NCBI GenBank assembly: GCA_030526885.1
Contig: JAUNBV010000012.1
Coordinates: forward strand, 1-21,433
From: Syntrophomonadaceae bacterium
Lineage (GTDB): Bacteria > Bacillota > Syntrophomonadia > Syntrophomonadales > Syntrophomonadaceae
Length of the DNA: 21,433 nucleotides
Reading direction: 5' to 3'
Position 1 is the stretch's first letter; each line of letters opens with the position of its first letter. The notes under the pieces are model-generated. The model saw only the letters and a program-made list of their open reading frames with translations. It did not search any database and was not told the origin of the DNA. The position numbers and the translations under genes are program-made. Shown piece after piece: positions 13,367 through 21,433 of the stretch.

Positions 13367-16300
13367 CTACTTCGCTACAGTCTCACAGAACCGATGCAGG
13401 ATCGCGGCCACTTGGCAGCGCTCAGCGTCGCCCTTCGGGTCGAGGATGCCGCCGCCCTTGCCGGTGATAAGCCCGTTGGCGTTGGCCCAGTTCAAGGCTG
13501 TGGTTGCCCACGGCCCAATCTCATTTGCATCGGCAAACTTAGAGAGGTCCGCTGTGGCGGTCACATCATAGCCCTTGAAGGCTGCGTATCGGTACAGGAT
13601 GGCCGCCATCTGCTCACGGGTGATGGGCCGGTCGGGACCGAAGGTGTCCGCGTCGAAGCCGTCCACGATGCCGTACTCCGCCGCCCACGCGATGGCGTCA
13701 TAGTAATACTTGCCCTCTTTAACGTCGGTGAAGATTATGGGCTCCGTCGCCTTTGGCTCGTTTTCCATGCGCCAGAGGATGGTGACTATCATGCCCCGGC
13801 TGTTTTCCAAGTGAGGGCTGAAAGCAGTATCGCCCGTGCCCTGCATGAGACCCTTTTCGTAGACATAGCGCACATCGTCGTTGAACCAGTCGCTTTCAGC
13901 CACATCAGAAAATGGATTCCACGCGGCTCTCAGCGGATGGAAGGCAGCGCGTATGCTCACGGCGCCGACAGGCTGGGTAAAGGAGTAGGTGCCGTCGCTG
14001 TTTTGCGTGAGAGCGAGTTCCTTGCCGTTCCTGTCCGTCACCTTGACAGACGCCGGCTCATAGCCCTCCTCCGGCGTCAGTGTGACGATTACCTTGGCTC
14101 CGGCGACAGGCGAGGCGGGATGTACAGTGACCGAGCCGTGCTCCGTTGGCGTTATGACCGGCTTGTAGGCCGTCGCAGTCCCGCTGTGGACGTTGCCGCC
14201 GCCGGAGTTGTTTGTGAACGCGATGGCATAGGTGGAGAAATACTTTGCGTAAACAGTAATGGCGGTCTTTTCGGCGTTTACCCCTATATATTCTCCGTTT
14301 TCGCTCGGCGAGGAGGTCAACGCTTCCGTCACGCCTTCATGAACGCGGTAGACCGTATAGGCGTCCTTGCGCTGGAGCTCGCCGGGGAGCTGGATCACAA
14401 TCTGCAACAGTACGGGTGATTCTTTCAGATCACCGCTGGCGGCGCTGTCCGTCGTTCCATCCGGCTTGATCACAGTTTTGGTCAGCGTCACCTCCAGCAG
14501 TAGCCCAACTGTGCCGCTGGCCTTGCTTTCGATGGCGGTTGCGTCCGCACTTTCCGTCACGGCCTCGGCGGTCAGCTTTATCTCCACCGAGCCGGTCTTG
14601 GCCGCTTCCACATCCTCCGGCGAAAAAGTCTTTTCCAGCTCTCCCACCACGATGGCGGGAGAACCGGCGGCCACCTCCACCACGGAGTTTGTCTTTTGGG
14701 CGGGCATGGTGATGTTCTTATCTGTTTCGTCCTCGGCCACTATCTCGACCAATATCGTCTGGGTGACGCCGTTTTTGCTGGCGACCAGGTTATAGAGGCC
14801 GGGGGCAACGTCGGTGAAGCTGTATTTGCCCACCCTGTTGGTCTCGGTCTGGGCCATCTGCCGGCTGCCCAGCATCAGCGTGACCACCACATCGGCCAGT
14901 GGGTTTCCTTTCTCGTCCACCACGCCCTCGATGAGATAGGTTTCCTCGATCCACACGGCGGTCAGGGTGACGTCGGCGGCGGGCTGGGTGAGGGTCTCTC
15001 CCGGTTGATAGGTTCGGCCGCCATACCTCCATCCTCCGAAGCTGTTGTAGTCTTTGCTAAAGCCATTTGGCGGCAGGACGCGGGGCGTTCCGGCAAGTGC
15101 GGCGGAGAGCGAGTTCACGCTGCCCGTTGCACCCTCGCCGCCGGCGAAGCTGACAGTGTAGATCTGGGGCTGCGCCGCGCGGTAGATGGTCAGCACGCCA
15201 ATCTTTCGCGCCGCGCCGTCCGAGGCGTCAGCGTGACGGTAGTTGACGTTGTTGATGGCGGCATAGATATCATAGCTGCCCTCGTCCGTGGGGCTGCCTA
15301 CGGCCTCGCCCTTGGCGTTTTTATAGCTGACGGTGAAATCCGTGAAGCTGTTGCCATTGGCTGTGGCCGTCACCGTGGCGGTGTGGCCGCCGCTGTCGTG
15401 CTGTACGCTGTTGCCGCTGACCGCAAAGGTCACGGGCGCGCGCTGGATGATGAGGCTGCCGGTGGGATTGGTCAGCGCATAGTTGTCCGCTCGGTTGCCG
15501 GTGAGGGAAGCGGTGACAGTGTAGGTTCCGGCGTCGGTCTTGGTGTACGCGCCCAGCTCGGCGCTGACCTTTCCGCTGTCGGCGTTGAATACGTCCCCGT
15601 CGATGACGAATTCGGGGGTCTTGGCCGCGCCGTCGTAGACGTGGATGAGGTTTTTCCACTGGGCGGTGACGGGCTTTTTGTCTATGACCAGCTTTTCTGC
15701 CAGCGTGTGGCTGCGGGTATCCTCGTCCGGTTCGCCGGCAAAGCAGAAGTTGCCGTCCGTGAGGGTGACGATAATGGCGTATTCTCCGGCGTTGGTTTTG
15801 GTGACGGCGGCGGTTTCCGTATCAAGCTGATAGGTGACGGAGAAAGCGCCGTCAATGTCCGGCGATTGCGCCGCAGTCTGCGCCACTGTGGCCGTGCGTG
15901 GTTCGGTGTTATAGGTATATACGTTGCCTGTCACCGTGAAGCTGATGGGGGCCTTGTCGATGGTGAAGGCACAGGTCGGGTCGGCAGGCAGGGCGTAGTT
16001 GCCGTTGCCCAGACCCGTCACTTTGGCGGTATAGCTGCCGGCGTTGATTTTGCTGTTGTTCTCATAGTCGAGGGTGAAGGCGTCGTCACCGACCTTGTTG
16101 ATGACCGTGGCCGTGACCGTCTTGTCCTCGCCGTCATAGACCAGATCGGTATTGCCGCTCCATTGCAGCTCCGCTGTGAGTGGGTCGATGGTGAAGGTCT
16201 TGCTCACGCTGCCGGAATAGTTGCCGGGCTCCACAGCCGTGATGATGACGGTGGGGGCCTTTGTCGTCGCCGATGCCGTTGCCGCATTGGTGTTGTTGGC

Positions 16301-19300
16301 ATAGGAGAAGGTGAAGTCCTTATCCGAGCCCTCAGTCAGCGTCAGCAGGCTTCCGCCGCTGGGCGTCCAGCTCACCGTGGGCGCGGGCTTGTGCTCGCCG
16401 CCGTTGTAGGTTGGGTCGGTGATGGAGCCGATCATGGACGCATCAAGCGCCTTGGGGCTGATCTTCACCGTGGCGCTGTCGGTGACGGTGGTATAATTGG
16501 CCTTCGTCACCTGATAGTAGACAGTGTATGTGTCCGCATTGATGTAGGTGGGGCTGGAGGTCAGGCCATACGTAACGCCGTCCGTGCCGTATCGTATCTG
16601 CGCTCCGGCCATAGTAACGCTGATGCCGTGGGCCGCGCCGTCGTAGGGCTTGTCGTAGCCGGTGACGGCGAGGGTCATGGTTGCGTCAGTAATAGCACCG
16701 CTTGTGGAAAGTGTCTCGTATGTGTAGCTGTAGTTCGAGGCCGTGGCCGTGTTGTAGCTGATGGTGATGGCGGTGACGCTGACCGTTCTGCTGCCGCTCA
16801 CATCGGCGCTGTCGTAAGCCCACGTCCCGGAGGCCGTGGCCGTCTCGCCGTTTTGCAGGCCGTTCACCACCAGCCAGTCCGTCTGCACGTTGTCCACGGT
16901 CTTGTCGCCGTCATAGATTTTGGTAATTGCAAGGTCGCTCTTAAAGCCTACGGTGAGGGTGGCTTTGCTGATATTGACCGTGAAGCTGCCGGTGGCCTCG
17001 TCATGGTTGGCGGCGGTGGCTTTGTAGTAGACTGTATGGGGGCCCGCGCCGGTGAAACTGGGCATCGCGCCATAATTGCCTTGCGTGGCGCTGTAGGTGA
17101 AGCTGACGCTCTGGCCTCCCTGCGCTGTGGCTGCGGGAGTCACTGTCGCGGTCTGGGGCAGGCCGGTATAGGTCAGCGTGCCGCTCTGACTGACGCTCAC
17201 GCCGGTCAAGCCGGCCTTGGTGATGGTGAAATTCTGCGTGGTGTCGGTCAGCTTGTAGTTGCCCGCCTCAGCCTGGCCGCCGGTGACGGAAGCGATGCTG
17301 GCCGTGGCGGTGTAGGCATCGGCTTTATAATCCGTGGCCGCGCCGCTTACCGACAGCGTGACCGTTTCGCCCGTCACGCCGGTGACCGCCGTCGCCGTGG
17401 GCGCGTGGGGGCTGCCGTCATAGGTGAAGGACACGGTATTGCCCCACACCGCCGCAATCTCCTTGGGGCTTATCTTCACCGTGGCGCTGCCGGTTATTTC
17501 CGCGTGGTTGGGCGCGGTGATCTGATAATACACCGTGTAGGCACCGACGTTGGTATAGGCCGGGCTGTCGGTGAGCGTATACTCTCCCGCAGCCGCCGTT
17601 CTGTATTTCACTGTGGGCGTCTGGCTGTTCACCGTTGTTGGTGTGACGGCGACTGCGTGCTCTGCGCCGTCGTAGGTGACCTCTACATCGGGCGCGGTGC
17701 AGGTGATGGCGGCGGCGCTGATGGTCAGATTGCCGTCCGCGTAGGTTATGGCGTAGTTATCGGTGACGACCGTATCGCCCTCCTTAATCACCGCCGCGCT
17801 GGGGGTGATCGTCCCGACGGTGGTGACCTCCGCGCCGCTGGGCGCAAGCGTGACGGAAGCGAGCGCGTGGCCGCTGGCGAGCGTCGCCGCCGTCGCCTTG
17901 TCGACACCCACGTCGATGCTGTCGCCATAGGTAATGGTCTGCGCCTTGGCGGTGACGGTCAGAGCCTTTTGCGCGATGCCCCACGTCGCCGTCTCCGTGC
18001 CGGTAAAGTTGCCGTTGCCGGTAACGGTGAGGGTATAGTCATCCTTGGCGTCCGTGCCGGTGTTGCTGCTGACATCGAAGGTGGCGTCAAGGCCGTCGAC
18101 GGTGACGCCCGTGACCGTCTGCGTCTGCTCACCGCCGTTGTAGGTCAGGGCTGTGCCGAGGGTTATTTCTGCGCCCTCGATGGACTTACAGTTGATCGTG
18201 TAGGTGGTGGTCTTGCTGGACGGCAGCTTATAATTCTCCGCGTCGTCGCCGGCGAGAGCCGTCGCCGTGGCGGTGTAGGCCGTGGAGCTGGCATTTGTCG
18301 CTGTACCGTTGCTGACGGTGACGGACACCGTGTCGTCCGCCACCTTGTTGCTCACATCGGCGGTGACGCTGCGGGCGTTGCCATCATAGGTGGTTGTGCC
18401 GTCGCCGCTCCACGTCAGCGTGGCCTCCAGTTGTTCGATGGAGAGAGTTCCGCCGCCGGTGACGGTATAGTTTCCGCTGCTGGCCGTGGCGGTGTACTTG
18501 CCCGCGCCCGCCGCAGTCGAGAAGGTATACTCGCCCGCGTTCTTGCTGTACGCGGTATAGGTGATGATGATCTTCTCGCTATTAACGCCGTCCACCTCCT
18601 GCGTGAAGGTAACGCCGCCGTTGTAGGTGACGGTCTTGGCCGGGGCGGTCAGCTCCTTGGGTTCGATGGTCAGCGTCCCCGCCGCTTTGACCGTATAGTT
18701 GCCGTCAGACAGGGTGAGGGTGAAGCCGTTGCCGGCCGCATTGTGGGTATACTCGCTCGCGTCCTTGGCGGTGAGGGTGTAGGTAAGCGTTATCTTCTCG
18801 CTGCTCACGCCGGTGACGTGATTGGACACCGTATACTCCGTTGTGCCGTTGTAGGTGAGGGATTTTTCGGGAATGGTCAGCCCCATGGGGCTGATTTTGG
18901 TGCTTCCCGGCGCAGGGACGCCCGTGAGGGACGCGGCGTCAAGCTCGTAGTTCCTATTCACAGCCGCGTTTGTCAGCGCGATGGCGGTCACGTTGACGGT
19001 GGCTGTTTCCGCGTCCGCGTTTGTCCACGCAAAGGTTCCCGTGGCTGCGGGCGATTCGTTGGCGGGCATGGTATAGCCTGACGCCGCCGCCAGGGAGATC
19101 GTGCCCGTGGCGTCCGTGCCGCCGTTATACTCTCTGCCGTCAACCGAACCGACGGAGGGCGTGAGCTTGACCTTGGCGATGGTCACTTCTACGGGGTCAT
19201 CTGTCGTGAGGCCGGCGTAGTTTGTATTGCCGGTCACGGTCGCCTTGAGGTAATACGTTCCGGCATCCTTGATGCCTCCGGTGGGTAATTCACTGTATTG

Positions 19301-21433
19301 ACCGTTAGAGGTCGTGGAATAGGTATAGCTGACCGCGTCGAATTTGGGCGTCGCGGAGGGCGAGAGAGTTGTCGCGCCGTCGTAGGTGAAGCCTGCGCAG
19401 GAAAGCGCCGACGTCCATTCGTTCTTGGCTTGTGAGATGGTAAAGGTCAGGGTCTTGGCGGCGGAATCCCCGCCATTCCACCGGTAGAGATCGGGCTTGT
19501 TCAGCGTCAGCACCACATCGTAGTCGCCCGCGTCCGTGCCGCCGTCGTTGGTGGTGACGGTATAGCTGCCATCGGCTGTGCTGCCGGTGACGTCCGCCGT
19601 CTGCGGTTGGCCGGTGTAGGTCTTGCCCGCGATAGTGGGGACGGTCACGCTGCCCTTGTTCACGGTCAGCGTGGCCTCGGCGCTGCCGGCGGCGTAGATG
19701 CCGCTGGCGGCGGTGGCGACCTTGATTTTGATAGTACCCGCTTTGGTGATGGTGAGGATACCGGCGGCGGTGATGCTTCCCGCGCCGCTGCCGGGTGTGA
19801 CGATAGAGTATGTGGCGGTACCGGCGTTAGCGTCGATATCAAACATCTGCGACACGTTGTAGGTATTGCCGTCGTAGGTTATCGCTTTATCCGTCCCTGT
19901 GATAGTCACCGCCGTCGCCGCCTTGTTGGTGACGGTGACGCTGCCGGAGCTTACCACAGTCGCGGCAAATTCATAGTTATCCGGGGCGCTGACGCTCCAG
20001 GTGAAGCTGTTCTCCGCCTCGGGGTCGGCGTTGTATTCTGCGGGCGCCGTCCAGGTGATGGTGAGCGTCGTTACGCCGTTATTCTCGCTGACGCAGGCGG
20101 CGGTTTCAGTCAGCTTCGCTTTTACTTCGTCGCCAGTGGTGCAAAAGTCCGTCAGCGCAGTATCCCCCGGCGCGGCGAGGCCGGTTATCTTCACCTTGTC
20201 CGTGCTGACCTCCAGCGCTGCGGACACGGCGGAAGCCGTGTGGTTGCCGTCCGCGGCGGGTTTGTAGGTGTAGATCTTATACGCCGTGTTGGGCGAGAGG
20301 CCGGTGAAGCTGCCGTCGGCCAGCCAACCGCTGGTCTCCGTTGTGGGCGCGTCGTCTGCGGCTGGCAGGCAGATATATTTCTGCCCGGTTACAAAGTCCA
20401 CGCTGATGCTGTTGTAGGTCTTGCTGTTTTCAGTCGGCTTGTTGGGTTTGCCGTGCGCCGCCTTGCCGATGGCGACGGTGACGGCGCTGCTTGTGGTCTG
20501 TGCGGAGGTCAGCGCCCCGTCGCTTGCCGTTACCTTGACGGTATAGCTGCCGCTGTCGGCCACGGTGGTGAGGGTGAGGGTGCTGCTGCTTTGACCGCTG
20601 ATGGCGCTGGTGCTGTTGTCCTTGTACCACTCATAGGTATAAGTCACGCCGCTTGCCGCATGGCTGGGTGTGGCGGTCAGTTTAACGGACGTGCCATAGG
20701 TGACGCTGGCCTTATCCGCCGCAAGCGACACGGTGGGCGCGTTCAGCGTCCAGGTGGCGGTCAGGGTGATGTCGGCTGTGTAGCCGTTGGCGGCGAGGGT
20801 CAGGCTTTTAACGGCATTGCCGCCGTTCACCTTCCAGCCCTCGAAGGTATAGCCGGTCTTGGTCGGGTCGGATATAGCTGTCGCCGCGCCATAGGTATGG
20901 GTGCCGGGGTGGTTCTCTCCGTGCGTTGCGCCGCCCATGCCGGCGTAGGTAATGGTGAAGGTGCTGTTTTTCGTCTCTGTATGCGAACCGTCTCGCGTAC
21001 AGACGCGCGTCTCGGTGCCGTCGTTGTTGGATTGCCATTCGCCCCAGCTATGGCCCGTGGCGGATATCACGGTGACCTCCGCCTTGCTGTCGCAGCGGGA
21101 GCAGTGCTTGCTCTGGCTGCCTGCCGTCGTACAGGTGGCGGCAGTGTCTATTGTGAATATATCCGCATAGTCGTGCCCGAGGGCGTTTATTGTCTGCTGT
21201 GCGGTTAATACCGTGCTGCAAACGGAGCAGTGGGAACCCTCCGTCTTTCCTGTTGTCGTGCAGGTTGCCGCCACCGCCGCATCGGTGACGGTAGTGTGGT
21301 CGAGCTTATCCGCCGTTTTGACATCCGTTTTGGTTTGGGTGGCAAACGCTGTATTGGTAAAGGTCGCAGTGTAGGTGCTCAGCTCGTCCTGCGTACAGCT
21401 TTTTTGCTGCGTGACTTGGCTTGCGGCAGTGAC
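13367..21433 (-). CDS. Giant S-layer-anchored repeat surface protein (5' end beyond window)
   Basis: The frame stays open to the window edge, giving 2,688 visible residues; the GTG at 21274 is an internal Val, not a start. Order from the N side: Cys repeats (CTTTG...HCSVC, CTTAG...HCSRC, 21080-21270), an InlB/Listeria-Bacteroides-type repeat with GYTFEGW (20750-20962), an Ig-like domain (about 20465-20749), a fibronectin-III-like domain (about 20195-20460), about 19 MBG/YDG-type beta repeats (15170-19921), a second InlB-type repeat (14951-15166), a carboxypeptidase-regulatory/CNA-like domain (EGVVDEKGNPLADVVVTL, 14725-14945), a beta region and three SLH domains (13370-13918, e.g. FSDVAESDWF and FTDVKEGKYYYDAIAWAAEYG). 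SLH domains bind pyruvylated wall polymer, so the protein is a surface fibre, probably adhesive. TTA, CTA and TCA codons are scarce, unlike in a random frame. Confidence 0.92.
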   Translation of the reverse strand, partial: VTAASQVTQQKSCTQDELSTYTATFTNTAFATQTKTDVKTADKLDHTTVTDAAVAATCTTTGKTEGSHCSVCSTVLTAQQTINALGHDYADIFTIDTAATCTTAGSQSKHCSRCDSKAEVTVISATGHSWGEWQSNNDGTETRVCTRDGSHTETKNSTFTITYAGMGGATHGENHPGTHTYGAATAISDPTKTGYTFEGWKVNGGNAVKSLTLAANGYTADITLTATWTLNAPTVSLAADKASVTYGTSVKLTATPSHAASGVTYTYEWYKDNSTSAISGQSSSTLTLTTVADSGSYTVKVTASDGALTSAQTTSSAVTVAIGKAAHGKPNKPTENSKTYNSISVDFVTGQKYICLPAADDAPTTETSGWLADGSFTGLSPNTAYKIYTYKPAADGNHTASAVSAALEVSTDKVKITGLAAPGDTALTDFCTTGDEVKAKLTETAACVSENNGVTTLTITWTAPAEYNADPEAENSFTWSVSAPDNYEFAATVVSSGSVTVTNKAATAVTITGTDKAITYDGNTYNVSQMFDIDANAGTATYSIVTPGSGAGSITAAGILTITKAGTIKIKVATAASGIYAAGSAEATLTVNKGSVTVPTIAGKTYTGQPQTADVTGSTADGSYTVTTNDGGTDAGDYDVVLTLNKPDLYRWNGGDSAAKTLTFTISQAKNEWTSALSCAGFTYDGATTLSPSATPKFDAVSYTYSTTSNGQYSELPTGGIKDAGTYYLKATVTGNTNYAGLTTDDPVEVTIAKVKLTPSVGSVDGREYNGGTDATGTISLAAASGYTMPANESPAATGTFAWTNADAETATVNVTAIALTNAAVNRNYELDAASLTGVPAPGSTKISPMGLTIPEKSLTYNGTTEYTVSNHVTGVSSEKITLTYTLTAKDASEYTHNAAGNGFTLTLSDGNYTVKAAGTLTIEPKELTAPAKTVTYNGGVTFTQEVDGVNSEKIIITYTAYSKNAGEYTFSTAAGAGKYTATASSGNYTVTGGGTLSIEQLEATLTWSGDGTTTYDGNARSVTADVSNKVADDTVSVTVSNGTATNASSTAYTATATALAGDDAENYKLPSSKTTTYTINCKSIEGAEITLGTALTYNGGEQTQTVTGVTVDGLDATFDVSSNTGTDAKDDYTLTVTGNGNFTGTETATWGIAQKALTVTAKAQTITYGDSIDVGVDKATAATLASGHALASVTLAPSGAEVTTVGTITPSAAVIKEGDTVVTDNYAITYADGNLTISAAAITCTAPDVEVTYDGAEHAVAVTPTTVNSQTPTVKYRTAAAGEYTLTDSPAYTNVGAYTVYYQITAPNHAEITGSATVKISPKEIAAVWGNTVSFTYDGSPHAPTATAVTGVTGETVTLSVSGAATDYKADAYTATASIASVTGGQAEAGNYKLTDTTQNFTITKAGLTGVSVSQSGTLTYTGLPQTATVTPAATAQGGQSVSFTYSATQGNYGAMPSFTGAGPHTVYYKATAANHDEATGSFTVNISKATLTVGFKSDLAITKIYDGDKTVDNVQTDWLVVNGLQNGETATASGTWAYDSADVSGSRTVSVTAITISYNTATASNYSYTYETLSTSGAITDATMTLAVTGYDKPYDGAAHGISVTMAGAQIRYGTDGVTYGLTSSPTYINADTYTVYYQVTKANYTTVTDSATVKISPKALDASMIGSITDPTYNGGEHKPAPTVSWTPSGGSLLTLTEGSDKDFTFSYANNTNAATASATTKAPTVIITAVEPGNYSGSVSKTFTIDPLTAELQWSGNTDLVYDGEDKTVTATVINKVGDDAFTLDYENNSKINAGSYTAKVTGLGNGNYALPADPTCAFTIDKAPISFTVTGNVYTYNTEPRTATVAQTAAQSPDIDGAFSVTYQLDTETAAVTKTNAGEYAIIVTLTDGNFCFAGEPDEDTRSHTLAEKLVIDKKPVTAQWKNLIHVYDGAAKTPEFVIDGDVFNADSGKVSAELGAYTKTDAGTYTVTASLTGNRADNYALTNPTGSLIIQRAPVTFAVSGNSVQHDSGGHTATVTATANGNSFTDFTVSYKNAKGEAVGSPTDEGSYDIYAAINNVNYRHADASDGAARKIGVLTIYRAAQPQIYTVSFAGGEGATGSVNSLSAALAGTPRVLPPNGFSKDYNSFGGWRYGGRTYQPGETLTQPAADVTLTAVWIEETYLIEGVVDEKGNPLADVVVTLMLGSRQMAQTETNRVGKYSFTDVAPGLYNLVASKNGVTQTILVEIVAEDETDKNITMPAQKTNSVVEVAAGSPAIVVGELEKTFSPEDVEAAKTGSVEIKLTAEAVTESADATAIESKASGTVGLLLEVTLTKTVIKPDGTTDSAASGDLKESPVLLQIVIQLPGELQRKDAYTVYRVHEGVTEALTSSPSENGEYIGVNAEKTAITVYAKYFSTYAIAFTNNSGGGNVHSGTATAYKPVITPTEHGSVTVHPASPVAGAKVIVTLTPEEGYEPASVKVTDRNGKELALTQNSDGTYSFTQPVGAVSIRAAFHPLRAAWNPFSDVAESDWFNDDVRYVYEKGLMQGTGDTAFSPHLENSRGMIVTILWRMENEPKATEPIIFTDVKEGKYYYDAIAWAAEYGIVDGFDADTFGPDRPITREQMAAILYRYAAFKGYDVTATADLSKFADANEIGPWATTALNWANANGLITGKGGGILDPKGDAERCQVAAILHRFCETVAK
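13370..13918 (-). other. Three SLH domains (S-layer homology anchor)
   Basis: Three consecutive units begin NPFSDVAESDWFNDDVRYVY, IIFTDVKEGKYYYDAIAWAA and LSKFADANEIGPWATTALNW, each with the pattern FxD...W/Y...A and a later G-F/I-P-like turn with R-x-Q/M and A helix residues (ENSRGMIVTILWRM, PITREQMAAILYRYA, DAERCQVAAILHRF). They lie at the extreme C-terminus, the usual place for wall anchoring. Confidence 0.9.
15170..19921 (-). repeat. Array of about 19 MBG/YDG-type protein repeats
   Basis: Roughly 1,580 residues with a period near 80. Each unit is marked by a Y-[DNT]-G core after a beta strand: ITYDGNTYN, KTYTGQPQT, FTYDGATT, REYNGGTD, LTYNGTTE, VTYNGGVT, TTYDGNAR, LTYNGGEQ, VTYDGAEH, FTYDGSPH, LTYTGLPQ, KIYDGDKT, KPYDGAAH, PTYNGGEH, LVYDGEDK, YTYNTEPR, HVYDGAAK, plus two degenerate units (ITYGDSID and VQHDSGGH). 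Some units remain close at DNA level: about 16448-16473 and 17455-17480 share TTCACCGTGGCGCT and flanks. This suggests growth by unequal exchange. The count is by eye. Confidence 0.8.

Noticed and set aside
13364..14419. 351-codon plus-strand frame
   Set aside because: Antisense to the SLH domains and the adjoining region; no start signals or protein-like motifs.
14696..19081. 1,461-codon plus-strand frame as a real gene
   Set aside because: It is exactly codon-aligned antisense to the giant surface gene, has no ribosome binding site and no recognisable domain, and its repetitive composition mirrors the sense repeats.
19607..21208. 533-codon plus-strand frame as a real gene
   Set aside because: Same codon-aligned antisense situation; explained by scarcity of TTA, CTA and TCA in the sense gene.

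Overview
The window looks like the chromosome of an endospore-forming Firmicute of the class Clostridia. The end of spoIVB next to spo0A, a PdaA-like deacetylase, a SleL/YaaH-like glycosidase, strong GGAGG ribosome binding sites and SLH surface anchors all point that way. By eye the DNA is fairly GC-rich, and no species is claimed.

Layout. (1) 1-5489, plus strand: the 3' end of spoIVB; spo0A behind a sigma-H-like promoter with an overlapping 0A box; a strong terminator; a PepT-like M20 peptidase; a NudF-like Nudix hydrolase overlapping by ATGA an EndoQ-like PHP nuclease; and a PdaA-like lipoprotein whose reading frame is broken at a run of seven C. (2) 5543-6569, minus strand: a crotonase-fold protein followed by a 59-residue winged-helix protein. 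(3) 6570-7599: about 1 kb without a gene, holding copies of a roughly 120-bp interspersed repeat and several palindromes. (4) 7600-9737, minus strand: a MerR/TipAS (Mta-like) regulator and a sodium:solute symporter, expressed from a promoter with the 19-bp spacer and central dyad typical of MerR targets. A further repeat copy lies between that promoter and the regulator gene. (5) 9969-10889, minus strand: an LCMT-type methyltransferase, divergent from a plus-strand secreted GH18 protein (11175-12527). The GH18 gene has a long leader with a palindrome inside its promoter and a terminator-like hairpin. (6) 12880-13125: a small AT-rich zinc-ribbon-like protein and a strong terminator. (7) 13210-21433, minus strand: a 50-codon fragment resembling a relaxase C-terminus, then a giant surface protein, at least 2,688 residues long and cut by the window edge, with Cys repeats, two InlB-type repeats, about 19 MBG/YDG-type repeats and three C-terminal SLH domains.

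Regions 1 and 5 hold sporulation, cortex-remodelling and nucleotide-housekeeping functions. Region 4 is a self-contained regulator plus transporter unit. Region 7 looks like accessory DNA next to a mobile-element remnant. Several features are too short or too obscured for ordinary gene calling: the 42-residue and 59-residue ORFs, the relaxase fragment, the MerR-type promoter and the frameshift in the deacetylase. The long plus-strand open frames inside the giant gene are best explained by its avoidance of TTA, CTA and TCA codons.
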